Positions 17,245-26,062 of a stretch of 58,614 bases of DNA are shown here, piece by piece. The stretch spans positions 1 through 58,614 of the forward strand of contig CADBBH010000013.1 of assembly GCA_902792905.1 (NCBI GenBank). The letters are read 5' to 3'. Every line of letters begins with the position of its first letter. Positions within the stretch are counted from its first letter, which is position 1. The notes below the pieces were generated by a model that was given only the letters and a program-made list of their open reading frames with translations, had not been told where the DNA came from and searched no databases. Source of the DNA: Oscillospiraceae bacterium (GTDB lineage: Bacteria > Bacillota > Clostridia > Oscillospirales > Acutalibacteraceae). Both the position numbers and the translations under genes were made by a program.

Positions 17245-20200
17245 TTATCCTTTTATTTCTTGTTCAGGGAGCATCCTGAACAGTGCTTTGAAAAACGCAA
17301 TAATCCTTACAAAGAAACCGGATTTTACAGATACGGTAAAATCAGATTTTAAGAGCTTTCCGTTTTTGTCCACAATTATTTTACTCGATTTGTCAATTAT
17401 TTTGACCGTAAAGCTCTGTGATTCTTTCATTTCTCCGGCGCTGTACTTAGCCGAGCTTTTACCTCTCGCCAGAGTCTTGCCACCAGATGAAATAACAACA
17501 GAGCAGTCATCAGGCACATTTTCGGCTTCAACATAAATTGTAACAATGGTTCTGTAATTAACTAATGCACCGGAAGGTGCTTTCAAAATAATATCAGCAT
17601 TCTGAGTAATATCCGGATTGACAGAATCGTTTACGGTTATAACCGTAGAAACGGATTTTGTTACACCGTTGAATGTATAGTAAACATTAAGCGGTCTTGT
17701 GCCAATTGTGTTTGTATCAACAGAAATATCATAGTCTTCAACTACCACACTTCTGCCGTCGCTGAAGAAAGCGGTAATAATCATTCCTTTGCGGCTGAAT
17801 GATTCGCCCTGAGTATATACAGTCTTGGATGGCAGAGAAGAAATAACAATGCCTTCAAGAATTGTTTCAATCTCTAAAACAGCAAACTCACTGAAATGAT
17901 CGGTTTCAAACACGATGTAATCGCCGTCAAGTGTAGAGGTGAATTTTACGAGCGGATCAACGGGGTCATCCGTAACATGATAAACCTTGCATTTCTCAGG
18001 TGAAACGCCGTCGGGGATTCTGATTTTAACGGTTACTGCGCCGTCCGGCTGAACTTTTATGCTGTTGCGAATCAGAGAAATATCATAATACAGCGCGGTT
18101 TTCACCTTGCCGCCGACTGCAAAATTGGCGCTCGCGATATTTGATGGGTCAAGCTGTTCCACAGTCAGGGAAGTAGTGGGATAAATCTCCCGTGCCGTCG
18201 CGCCGACTATTATTCCGTGAGTATCGTTGCGAAGAGTGACTGCCGCATATTCAAGCGAATGGATTTTATCCATTATCGTCTGAGCATATGCATTGACCGT
18301 CGCCTGCTGAGTGATATTCAGATTGCGGTCAACCGAGTTTATCGCCTGGTCGAGTATGGCAAGCGAAGCGGCGCTCCACAGAATGCGGTCAATATTTCCG
18401 GCTGCGGCAATCGCGCTATCTACATCGCCATAGTCAGCCGGCAGATACACAAGATTGTCAACGGCATTGTTTATTGCCGCGGCGTAGGTCGCTACAGTCT
18501 GCTGATTTGCATATGTCAGAGAATAATCGACTGCGGCAACGGCTTCATCTATATCCGCAAGGCTCTCGGCAGTAAAGAAATCTCTGTTTATTGAATTTGC
18601 CCTCTGAATTGCCGCTTCTACATCCGAATAATCCGCCGCTTTTGCGATAAGCGCGCTTATTGCGAGGTCAATGCTTGAAGCAAACGCGTTGACTTTGCTC
18701 TGATATGTAATATCAAGCCCGTATTCCACGCTCTGCAGAGCGGAATCGAGATTTGCAAGCGACTGTTCGGTATAATAATTGCGGTTGACGGCAAGCGCTC
18801 TGGAAATTGCAGCGTTTACTGCCGAATAATTTGCTTCTCTGTAAATGAGAGAATCCACAGCGGAATTAATATCCGCGGCAAGAGAATCTACCGCCGCCTG
18901 CTGTGTAATATTTGCGCTGTAGTCGACGCTCAGAACGAGCGCATCAAGCGCAAGCAGTGAATCCGCGGTATAAAGCGAACGGGTTACGGCATTTGCTCTT
19001 GCGAGCGCCTCACTGATTGCAGTGAAATCGGCAGGCAGATACTCGAGAGCGGAGAGAGCGTTATTTATCGCATCCGTCCACTCGTCAACCTGTTCCTGGG
19101 TGAGATCAACTTTGCTCAAATCGACTTGAGACAGTGCATTATCAAGGCGCCTGAGAGATTCGCTTGTATATAAAGTTCTATCAATTATGTCAGCATTATT
19201 GATTGCAGAATTCAGACTATACAGCATCAAATCATTATTGCGCAAATAATCGTAGTTAATATTGTTTGCTTCACAGTATTCCTGAATTGCCGAACTGGGA
19301 TAACATTTCAAAATAAATTTAGAATTCCATGCAGTATTACCGATTGACGTTCCCGTAAATTTCAAAGTCATCGAACGAACGATTACGGTATCAGGATTAC
19401 TTTGATTGAAAGCGTATTTTTCAACTTCGGGTGAAGAATATCCGAAGTCAATGGTTTTGACTCCGCAGCCTTTGAATGCCCAACCTCGGACTTTTTGCAA
19501 GTCATTGGGCAACACTATACTTTCGACGCTTGTAAAAGCTTCTTCAGCAATTATTTTAACACTGTCCGGAACAATGAATGTTGTTGTTTCCGGAACTCTG
19601 ACCAATAGATCTCTTGATTTGCTGTATACTGTCCCGTCCGCATCCGAACAGTAAAACATATTCTCCTGAGAAATAATGAATCGGAAATTAAAAGAACTGC
19701 TGTTTCCTATATAAGCAAAATCTTTGCCGAGATATATTTCTCCGTTCACTTTATAACGACAGTGAAAAGCCCAAGAACCTATGTATTGAATATCAGGTAA
19801 AGAAATATTTGATTGTTGTGATACTTGTTTTGAACAGGCAAATGCATAAACTCCTATATATATGGCTTTTGAGCCCTCTTCAAAAACAATATCTTTCACA
19901 TCGGTGAGATCAAATGCATCCCAACCGATATATTCAACACTTGCAGGTATCGTAACCGAATTGTTTGACACTTTTTGATATGCAGCTCTTTCTGAAATAG
20001 ATACGGTTCCCTCCCGAATGACAAAATCCCAATCATCCAAGCTGAATTCACCTATATATTTGTGAAAACATTTTCCTATATAGAGAGGCCCGTATTCCTG
20101 ATTATCAAGCCAAGGAGTATCCTCAAAAGCATTTCCGCTGACATATTCTATGCTGTCCGGAAAGATTACATTTGTCAGATTAGATTGCCCCTTGAAAGCA

Positions 20201-20781
20201 CTCGGACCGATTCCCAAAGTTCCGGGAGTTATCTTATAATTTGCTCCCTGCGACGCGGATATACTGCCTTTATATCCGACAAGGAACTTTCCAAGATAAA
20301 CTAAACCTCCGCCCTGTGAAGAATACCAACGCGTATTGCACAAAGAACGCTCATAATAATACTCGGTGCTGGAAATAAAGGTTAATACATTATTAGCAGG
20401 TATTGTTATTGATGAAAAAGAATTGCTCAACAACCCCAAAAATCTCAGGGTTGAAGGCAGTTTCAGCGTTTGGGCTTTTTTGCAGTATGAAAGAGTATAT
20501 TCCCCGATTCGGGTAATCCCTTCGCCGACAATGACGGTTTTTATAGCATCATTATAGTTTGCCCATGGAACTTCCGAGGTGAACGAGGAGTTAAAATCAT
20601 ATGTGCTTCCCGTTCCCGAAATAGTCAGAGTATATGTATTTACGTCGTAGTCCCACGTCGCGTTATTTCCGCACTTGAAATCAATCGCCGCATCGGCATT
20701 CAAACTCAGCTCCGGCAGAGCAAAAGAAAGCGCACCGAAGCAAATGAGAATTGCAAGAGTGAGTGATATTATTCTTTTCAT
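17245..20781 (-). CDS. Secreted LRR-FIVAR-Ig surface protein
   Basis: About 1178 aa. I place the start at 20781 (MKRIISLTLAILICFGAL) because AGAGG lies 7 nt upstream; an in-frame ATG at 20796 overlaps the sigma-gene stop as ATGA and would add five residues. Order of parts: signal peptide (1-31), BspA-like LRRs (about 35-515), five FIVAR-type helical repeats of roughly 68 residues (about 530-870, LYTADSLLALDALVLSVDYS type), a beta-rich ZU5-like part ending HFSEFAVLE, a group-3-type bacterial Ig domain (VYTQGESFSRKGMIITAFF), and the shared C-terminal module (KSGFFVRIIAFFKALFRMLP). It is coupled to the sigma-LRR gene. Role inferred: surface adhesin. Confidence 0.87.
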   Translation of the reverse strand: MKRIISLTLAILICFGALSFALPELSLNADAAIDFKCGNNATWDYDVNTYTLTISGTGSTYDFNSSFTSEVPWANYNDAIKTVIVGEGITRIGEYTLSYCKKAQTLKLPSTLRFLGLLSNSFSSITIPANNVLTFISSTEYYYERSLCNTRWYSSQGGGLVYLGKFLVGYKGSISASQGANYKITPGTLGIGPSAFKGQSNLTNVIFPDSIEYVSGNAFEDTPWLDNQEYGPLYIGKCFHKYIGEFSLDDWDFVIREGTVSISERAAYQKVSNNSVTIPASVEYIGWDAFDLTDVKDIVFEEGSKAIYIGVYAFACSKQVSQQSNISLPDIQYIGSWAFHCRYKVNGEIYLGKDFAYIGNSSSFNFRFIISQENMFYCSDADGTVYSKSRDLLVRVPETTTFIVPDSVKIIAEEAFTSVESIVLPNDLQKVRGWAFKGCGVKTIDFGYSSPEVEKYAFNQSNPDTVIVRSMTLKFTGTSIGNTAWNSKFILKCYPSSAIQEYCEANNINYDYLRNNDLMLYSLNSAINNADIIDRTLYTSESLRRLDNALSQVDLSKVDLTQEQVDEWTDAINNALSALEYLPADFTAISEALARANAVTRSLYTADSLLALDALVLSVDYSANITQQAAVDSLAADINSAVDSLIYREANYSAVNAAISRALAVNRNYYTEQSLANLDSALQSVEYGLDITYQSKVNAFASSIDLAISALIAKAADYSDVEAAIQRANSINRDFFTAESLADIDEAVAAVDYSLTYANQQTVATYAAAINNAVDNLVYLPADYGDVDSAIAAAGNIDRILWSAASLAILDQAINSVDRNLNITQQATVNAYAQTIMDKIHSLEYAAVTLRNDTHGIIVGATAREIYPTTSLTVEQLDPSNIASANFAVGGKVKTALYYDISLIRNSIKVQPDGAVTVKIRIPDGVSPEKCKVYHVTDDPVDPLVKFTSTLDGDYIVFETDHFSEFAVLEIETILEGIVISSLPSKTVYTQGESFSRKGMIITAFFSDGRSVVVEDYDISVDTNTIGTRPLNVYYTFNGVTKSVSTVITVNDSVNPDITQNADIILKAPSGALVNYRTIVTIYVEAENVPDDCSVVISSGGKTLARGKSSAKYSAGEMKESQSFTVKIIDKSSKIIVDKNGKLLKSDFTVSVKSGFFVRIIAFFKALFRMLPEQEIKG

Positions 20782-20792
20782 ATCGGCGCCTC

Positions 20793-22535
20793 TCATATCA
20801 ATTCATAATCAACAGAGTTTTCGACTGCATATTCATAAGCTGCCGAGCCCTCAGAACATCTGATTGTAAGATTATCACACCCGTCAAAGGCGTCGTCGCC
20901 TATACTTGTGACGCTGTCGGGAATCGTAATTGAATTCAATGAACTGCATCCGTCAAACGCGCAGTCGCCTATGCCCGTTAGCGTTGACGGCAGGGAAACG
21001 GATGTGAGCTTTTTGCAATCGGAAAATGAAGTTTGCCCTATTTTGGTAACTCCCGAAGGAATGCTCACGGAAGTGATATTCGATCCTTCAAATGCACCGG
21101 CGCCTATTGCCGTGACCGCCTGACCGTTTACGGTTGACGGTATATTCACGTTTCCGCCGCTGCCGCTGTAACCGCTGAGCACACCGCCGGAAACAGTTAA
21201 TCCCGCCTCGGGATTTGCCGTGGTTGACGGCTTGGCGGTTGTCTCGGCAGGCTTCTTTGTTGTGGAAGCAGTTGTCGGAGCGGTTGTGCTTTCGGTTGGT
21301 TTTTCGGTCGAACTCGGAGCAGACGATTCGGTTTGAGACTTATTCTCGCTCCGTCGGGTTCTTGTCTCGCTTTTGCTTTGCGATGCGGTTTTTTTCGCAA
21401 GTGCCTTAGTATCGCTGCTCGTCGTCGATTCCAATGCGGACGTTGCCGAAACAACCTTTGTCGTCGTTTCGGGTCGAATCAGCTCGGCGGTTTCTTCGGA
21501 TTCTTCTGTTATTCTTGTGCTTTGCGTTTCGGCCGGCGAAATCAATTCAGATAAGTCTTCATCGTTTGCGGTTGAAAGAATCTGCTTTGTATTTTCAACC
21601 GTTTCGGTAAAAACGGTTTCGGCGGACACGGTTTGCTTTTCTATAAATTTTTTCGCTGCTGCGCCTCCGCCGACTGCGACTGTGGCTGCTACGGCAACTG
21701 CAGCCGCTTTAACGGCGATTGATGTTCCGACGGTTGCCGCCGCAGTCGCTGTGCCGGAAGCTCCAACAGATGCAACAGTAGCAGTTGTTCCTGCAGCACC
21801 AATTGAACTTGATGTTGCTGCCGATGCTGCAGTTGCAGTTCCTATAGTTCCAATTGATTTGCCTATAACCGCCGAAGAAATATCTGCCTTGACATTGTAA
21901 GAAAGTAAAGCGGCCACCAGCGGTAAGATTGGCAGACTCCATAAAACCGTTCCGCCTTTTTGCAGGTCTTTTACTTTTTTCTCGAGTTCACGCTTAGCAT
22001 GATGCAATCTGCTCATAACGGTTCCGACCGGAATGCCAAGCTTTTCTGATATTTCTGAATAACTGAGATTCTCAAAGTAATAGAGTTTTAATACCTCACT
22101 TTTTTTAGGATTCATTTCATCAATCATTTTGCTGATAGTTTCGATTAAATCACTTTTTTCTATGAGATTATTATCGATTATCTGAGAATTCTCTGCCAAC
22201 ATCAAACGATTTTTTTCTGCAAAAAAAATCTTGCTGTGTTTATTGTGTTCCAATAAGACTTTCTTACACTCATTTATAACTATCGTGTTAAGCCATTTCA
22301 GATAAGCGGCAGGTTCTCTTAATCTGGAAATATTCTTTGAAACATAATAAAAACTGTTTTGCAGTGCATCTTCAATATCTTCGTGGCTTTTCAGAAGGTG
22401 AGACGCCGCGCTGTATGCATAAGGATAGCTCATTGAATAAAGAGTATCAAAAGCCCCGTCGACACCTTCTTGGGTGTCAACTACACATTCTATTATATTG
22501 CTATATTTTTTACTATCCAGAAATAGCACCTTCAA
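20793..22535 (-). CDS. ECF-type sigma factor fused to membrane segments and LRR ectodomain
   Basis: 580 aa in one unbroken frame. Residues 25-95 are sigma region 2 and 128-188 sigma region 4 (LSYSEISEKLGIPVGTVMSR). Hydrophobic stretches follow at about 196-213 (LPILPLVAALLS) and, after a Gly/Ala/Thr-rich run, at about 273-293. Next come a Thr/Ser-rich stalk (300-440) and three or four BspA-like LRR units (about 445-575). A sigma factor whose other end looks extracellular would be a one-protein surface sensor and transcription switch. An odd number of membrane passes is needed for that and is not certain. The TTG start at 22535 has a poor ribosome site. It overlaps or abuts the next LRR gene. 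Confidence 0.85.
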   Translation of the reverse strand: MKVLFLDSKKYSNIIECVVDTQEGVDGAFDTLYSMSYPYAYSAASHLLKSHEDIEDALQNSFYYVSKNISRLREPAAYLKWLNTIVINECKKVLLEHNKHSKIFFAEKNRLMLAENSQIIDNNLIEKSDLIETISKMIDEMNPKKSEVLKLYYFENLSYSEISEKLGIPVGTVMSRLHHAKRELEKKVKDLQKGGTVLWSLPILPLVAALLSYNVKADISSAVIGKSIGTIGTATAASAATSSSIGAAGTTATVASVGASGTATAAATVGTSIAVKAAAVAVAATVAVGGGAAAKKFIEKQTVSAETVFTETVENTKQILSTANDEDLSELISPAETQSTRITEESEETAELIRPETTTKVVSATSALESTTSSDTKALAKKTASQSKSETRTRRSENKSQTESSAPSSTEKPTESTTAPTTASTTKKPAETTAKPSTTANPEAGLTVSGGVLSGYSGSGGNVNIPSTVNGQAVTAIGAGAFEGSNITSVSIPSGVTKIGQTSFSDCKKLTSVSLPSTLTGIGDCAFDGCSSLNSITIPDSVTSIGDDAFDGCDNLTIRCSEGSAAYEYAVENSVDYELI

Positions 22536-22571
22536 ATCAAAGTTATTAATACATTACCTTGTGACTATTTA

Positions 22572-22600
22572 ATTATACATATAATAGAACCCTATTGCAA
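22572..22600 (-). promoter_or_regulatory. Promoter of the sigma-LRR gene
   Basis: On the minus strand TTGCAA (22595-22600), exactly 17 bp, TATAAT (22572-22577). It is an ordinary vegetative promoter, so the locus can be expressed without its own sigma factor. Confidence 0.7.
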
Positions 22601-22737
22601 TTAAAAACAACTAAATAAAATTTTAAACGTAGTGAATATTTTCAAGAGTTTTCGTATCTATATTATATTAAAATAAAAGAACCTCAAAAAAGTGTGAAAT
22701 GACGCATCGTTTGGATGAGGCTGTTTTTACTAAACAG

Positions 22738-22766
22738 TTGACATTTCTGAACGCTTATGATAATAT
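22738..22766 (+). promoter_or_regulatory. Promoter of the serine recombinase gene
   Basis: TTGACA (22738-22743), 17-bp spacer, TAATAT (22761-22766). Copies of CCAAACGA lie downstream (22789-22796, 22803-22810), with one inverted copy upstream (22707-22714). Confidence 0.55.
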
Positions 22767-22831
22767 ATACCTGACAATAAGACTATAACCAAACGAGAAT
22801 TACCAAACGATAGTCGAACGTGGAGGATATT

Positions 22832-24541
22832 ATGAAAAAAGCAGCTATTTATGCAAGATACAGTTCCCATAAGCAAAGGGAAGAAAGCATTGAAGAGCAG
22901 ATTGAAGAATGCAAAAAATATGCCGATGCCAATGATATGACCATTGTGAAAATATATCATGACTCTGCCGTCAGCGGTAAAACCGAAAACAGAGAAGACT
23001 GGCAGAATATGATGGATGACTCTAATAAAGGTATATTTGAAGTGTTGCTTATTTATACTCTTGACCGAATGGGCCGGGACAGAATTGCACTCGCAATGTC
23101 AAAAAAAGAACTGCGTGACAACGGTGTTGAGGTTATTTCTATCAACCAGCCGGCTATTGAAGGCCCCGAAGGTATTATATTTGACGCGATTATGGAAGGT
23201 TTTACCGAGTATTATAATGCCGACCTTGCTAGAAAGGTTAAGCGTGGTATGAGTGACAATGCCCGCAAATGCCTTGCAAACGGCAGCAAAGCCCCTCTCG
23301 GATATAGTGTTGATCCGATTTCAAAAACATATGTCATAGATGAAGACCAGGCGGATATAGTCAGATTCGTATTTGATTCATATAATAATGGAGCCAAGAT
23401 TTCCGAAATTGTAAAAGAATGCGAAAGAAAGCATTATATAAATTCGAACGGAAAACCGATTGACCATAATGTCATTAACCGCATTCTTAAAAATGCGAAA
23501 TATACCGGGCTGTATATATGGCAGGATATTGAAGTCCCCGACGGTATGCCGAGAATTATCAGCGATGAGACATTTCAGCTTGCTCAGATGCGTATTGAGT
23601 CTATGAAGCATAAGAATGCACACGGCAAAGCGAAGAGAGAATATCTGCTTGCCGATAAAGTGTTCTGCGGGAAATGTGGAGAGTTATGGGTTGGTGAATC
23701 CGGCTATTCCAGCACAGGTAAAATGTACAGTTATTACAAATGCAAAAATGCCAGAAAAAAATCCTGCAATATGAAAGCCATATCGCAGGATAAGCTGGAA
23801 GCCGGAGTCTATAATATGGTTATGTTTGAGTTGTTCCCCGATAATGATTCGGTCGAGCGATTTGTTGATTATTACATCAAGAATCACTCCGAACATCTCG
23901 GATATGATAAGGAGATTGAGAGATACCGCACTCAGCTGAATACCGTTAATGGTAAGATTGACAACATAATGCAAGGCGTTATGCAGGGCATAGGTATTGA
24001 CACGGCAAAAACATATCTTAATCCTCTTGAAGAGGAAAAGAAAAAGCTCGAATATCTTATTGAGGATACTTCCAAAAAATCAAAGAAAATAAGCAAAGAT
24101 AAGCTTATAAACATACTTGACTCGTGGTTGGATATAACAAGCCTGATTGCGACTTATCTTCAGGACTTACCGGAAGATGCGAAATATGATGAAAACGATA
24201 AATACATCAGGCTTTGTAAAAGTCATATGAAATCCGTGCTGAGAAGTCCTGTTCTTCAGAAGGTAATAATCGAAGCTGATGAAGACGGTTCACCCGATCC
24301 GAAAGTCAAGCTGGGCTTTGATTTATCAAAACTTATTACAAGTTCTTCAAGCGGCAAAAAGTCAAGCAAGTCAAGGAATGCACGGGCAAATACTGCCCGT
24401 TCGTATTCCAAAGCGGATAGGTCACCAAAGCAAGTAATATCCGAACCATCCCGATTCTGGGGCGGTCCGGATATTTTCGTTTATAAAAATCAAAATTGTA
24501 ATCCATTTAGCATCTTGCATTTACCGGAGAATTCATTATAA
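22832..24541 (+). CDS. Large serine recombinase (integrase/TnpX-like)
   Basis: About 569 aa. The ATG at 22832 follows GGAGG; the GTG twelve bases upstream overlaps that site. The N-terminal resolvase domain has the catalytic motif YARYSS (serine at about residue 11) and LDRMGRDRIA. A recombinase domain (about 150-260), a zinc ribbon (CGKCG then YYKCKN...SCN, near 285-325) and a coiled coil (about 365-430) follow. It would cut and join att sites of the mobile element. The last 25-30 residues contain a promoter for the next gene, which suggests the element end is close. It is shorter than TnpX (about 700 aa). Confidence 0.92.
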   Translation: MKKAAIYARYSSHKQREESIEEQIEECKKYADANDMTIVKIYHDSAVSGKTENREDWQNMMDDSNKGIFEVLLIYTLDRMGRDRIALAMSKKELRDNGVEVISINQPAIEGPEGIIFDAIMEGFTEYYNADLARKVKRGMSDNARKCLANGSKAPLGYSVDPISKTYVIDEDQADIVRFVFDSYNNGAKISEIVKECERKHYINSNGKPIDHNVINRILKNAKYTGLYIWQDIEVPDGMPRIISDETFQLAQMRIESMKHKNAHGKAKREYLLADKVFCGKCGELWVGESGYSSTGKMYSYYKCKNARKKSCNMKAISQDKLEAGVYNMVMFELFPDNDSVERFVDYYIKNHSEHLGYDKEIERYRTQLNTVNGKIDNIMQGVMQGIGIDTAKTYLNPLEEEKKKLEYLIEDTSKKSKKISKDKLINILDSWLDITSLIATYLQDLPEDAKYDENDKYIRLCKSHMKSVLRSPVLQKVIIEADEDGSPDPKVKLGFDLSKLITSSSSGKKSSKSRNARANTARSYSKADRSPKQVISEPSRFWGGPDIFVYKNQNCNPFSILHLPENSL

Positions 24542-24542
24542 T
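24515..24542 (+). promoter_or_regulatory. Promoter for the MFS gene inside the recombinase 3' end
   Basis: TTGCAT (24515-24520), 16-bp spacer, TATAAT (24537-24542), overlapping the last codons of the recombinase gene and 35 bp before the MFS start codon. Confidence 0.5.
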
Positions 24543-24576
24543 AATAAACAGATAATAACACATAACGGAGGCGGAG

Positions 24577-26010
24577 ATGAAAAATATCGAAAAGAAGGCG
24601 GCAAGGGCAAAAAGATTTGAAGAAAAACAGCTTGCGCGTCTGCAGAACCAATCGCAGACGAAGAACTGGCAGGCCTATTTCGCTTTTCTTCTGATTATGA
24701 TTGCGGTTGTGAATATTCTCGATGAGATAACCAGCAATCTTTCCGTATCGGTGCAGTCTTCATTTGTAACTGAATTCTTTGTGAACAGGCCTTTTCTCGG
24801 CAAGACCTATACTTTTGAACAGGGGCTCTCGCTGCATACGACAGTCAGCGTACTCGGCTATGCTTTCGGCGCAGTAACGCCATTCTACAAGGCGCTCGCC
24901 GATAAATGGGGCAGAAAGCCGCTGTTTGTGATATCAACGCTCGGCATGGCGGCGGGCCTTCTGATTATATATCTCTCGCCGAATTATCTTGTCTTCCTGC
25001 TCGGATTCGCGGTAATCAGCTTTTTCATCGGCCACGATATGCAGATTATCTATATTCTCGAGGAAGCGCCCGATAAAAAGAGAGGCTCAATCTACAGCGT
25101 TCTCAAGAGTCTCGGCATTTTCGGGGTCGTGCTGATTCCCGTACTTCGCAGAATACTTATGGGCAATGACGCGACGCTCTGGAGAAGAATTTTCTTCGTG
25201 CCGTCTCTTATCGGCTTCGCCGCCGCGCTTGTGGTTCTGTTCTTTGTCAGGGATACCAAAGTATTCATAAGAGAAAGAACCGCTTATCTCTCAATTCCGT
25301 ATGAGGAACGGCTGGCACAGAAGCAGCTCAAGAAAGAGAACAAGCAGGCGCAGAGAAACCAATCGGGCGTCTTCAACGCGGTAAAATACATCTTTTCAAA
25401 CAATGACACCAAATATCTGATGCTCGCGAACATTATTTTCGACTCGGCAATGCCGGCGATAGCGCTCTATTTCGAATCGGCAATGCATATAGCGGGCATG
25501 AGCACATCGGATATAACCTCGGCGATGTTTGTGCTGCCGATTGTTTACGCTTCACTCACCTTCTTCTCGGGGTTCATCGCCGATACACTCGGCAGGCGCA
25601 GAACAATCCTTTCGGCGAGCATACTGAGCATAGCGGGATTCATCCTTTTTGCCGTCGGAATCAACAAGCTCTGGAACCCGTACCTGATAGGCGGCTTCTG
25701 CGGACTTTATCAGGGCTGCTACTGGATAGGCAGAGACTATATGAATATAATGATGACCGAGAAGGTGCCGACAGATATCAGAGCGTCGGTAATCGGCGCG
25801 GTGGGATTCCTGACCATAGCGGGGCTTGTGGTCGGCTATCTGCTGGTAATAATCGGAATGCTGATTATCCCGGTCTGGCTGACCTGCCTCATAGTCGCGA
25901 TTCCGTTCATCGCCTGCGCGGCCGTGATGCTGAAAATGCGGGTAAAAGAAACCAAGGGCGCCGACCTCGATGCGCTCGGAACGGAAAGTCAGGTACCCGC
26001 GCAGGAATAA
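24577..26010 (+). CDS. Major facilitator superfamily transporter
   Basis: 477 aa with about 12 hydrophobic segments and the MFS loop motif ADKWGRKPLF after the second one; the second half has GFIADTLGRRRT in the matching place. The charged, lysine-rich N-terminus (first 30 residues) and the basic middle loop (KQLKKENKQAQRNQ) should be cytoplasmic. The start follows GGAGG. The substrate cannot be read from the sequence. It is the first gene of the more GC-rich host-like DNA right of the recombinase and ends in its own terminator. Confidence 0.85.
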   Translation: MKNIEKKAARAKRFEEKQLARLQNQSQTKNWQAYFAFLLIMIAVVNILDEITSNLSVSVQSSFVTEFFVNRPFLGKTYTFEQGLSLHTTVSVLGYAFGAVTPFYKALADKWGRKPLFVISTLGMAAGLLIIYLSPNYLVFLLGFAVISFFIGHDMQIIYILEEAPDKKRGSIYSVLKSLGIFGVVLIPVLRRILMGNDATLWRRIFFVPSLIGFAAALVVLFFVRDTKVFIRERTAYLSIPYEERLAQKQLKKENKQAQRNQSGVFNAVKYIFSNNDTKYLMLANIIFDSAMPAIALYFESAMHIAGMSTSDITSAMFVLPIVYASLTFFSGFIADTLGRRRTILSASILSIAGFILFAVGINKLWNPYLIGGFCGLYQGCYWIGRDYMNIMMTEKVPTDIRASVIGAVGFLTIAGLVVGYLLVIIGMLIIPVWLTCLIVAIPFIACAAVMLKMRVKETKGADLDALGTESQVPAQE

Positions 26011-26021
26011 AAATCAATAAA

Positions 26022-26052
26022 AGAGAGCACTGCCGCTGCAGTGCTCTTTCTT
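26022..26052. terminator. Bidirectional terminator between MFS and SH3 genes
   Basis: Stem AGAGCACTGC-CGCT-GCAGTGCTCT (26024-26047), with TTTCTT following on the plus strand and CTTTTATT following on the minus strand. It serves both convergent genes. Confidence 0.85.
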
Positions 26053-26062
26053 ATTTATCGGG

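Larger units (their letters stand above)
1..24541. mobile_element. Probable Tn4451-like integrative mobilizable element (right portion)
   Basis: A MobV-type relaxase gene, a divergent XRE regulator and a candidate oriT lie at the left, and a large serine recombinase gene lies at the right, just before a clear shift to more GC-rich housekeeping-style DNA. A large resolvase together with a Mob/Pre relaxase is the hallmark of the Tn4451/Tn4453 family (TnpX plus TnpZ). The left end is outside the window. The right end is inferred to be near the 3' end of the recombinase gene. The surface-protein locus between would be cargo. The exact boundary and the att sites are not determined, and the surface locus could instead be native DNA flanked by unrelated mobile genes. 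Confidence 0.45.

Noticed and set aside
21373-21900. A 175-codon plus-strand open frame opposite the sigma-LRR gene
   Set aside because: It is the shadow of the Ala/Gly/Thr-rich part of the sigma fusion; no ribosome site and no recognisable domain.
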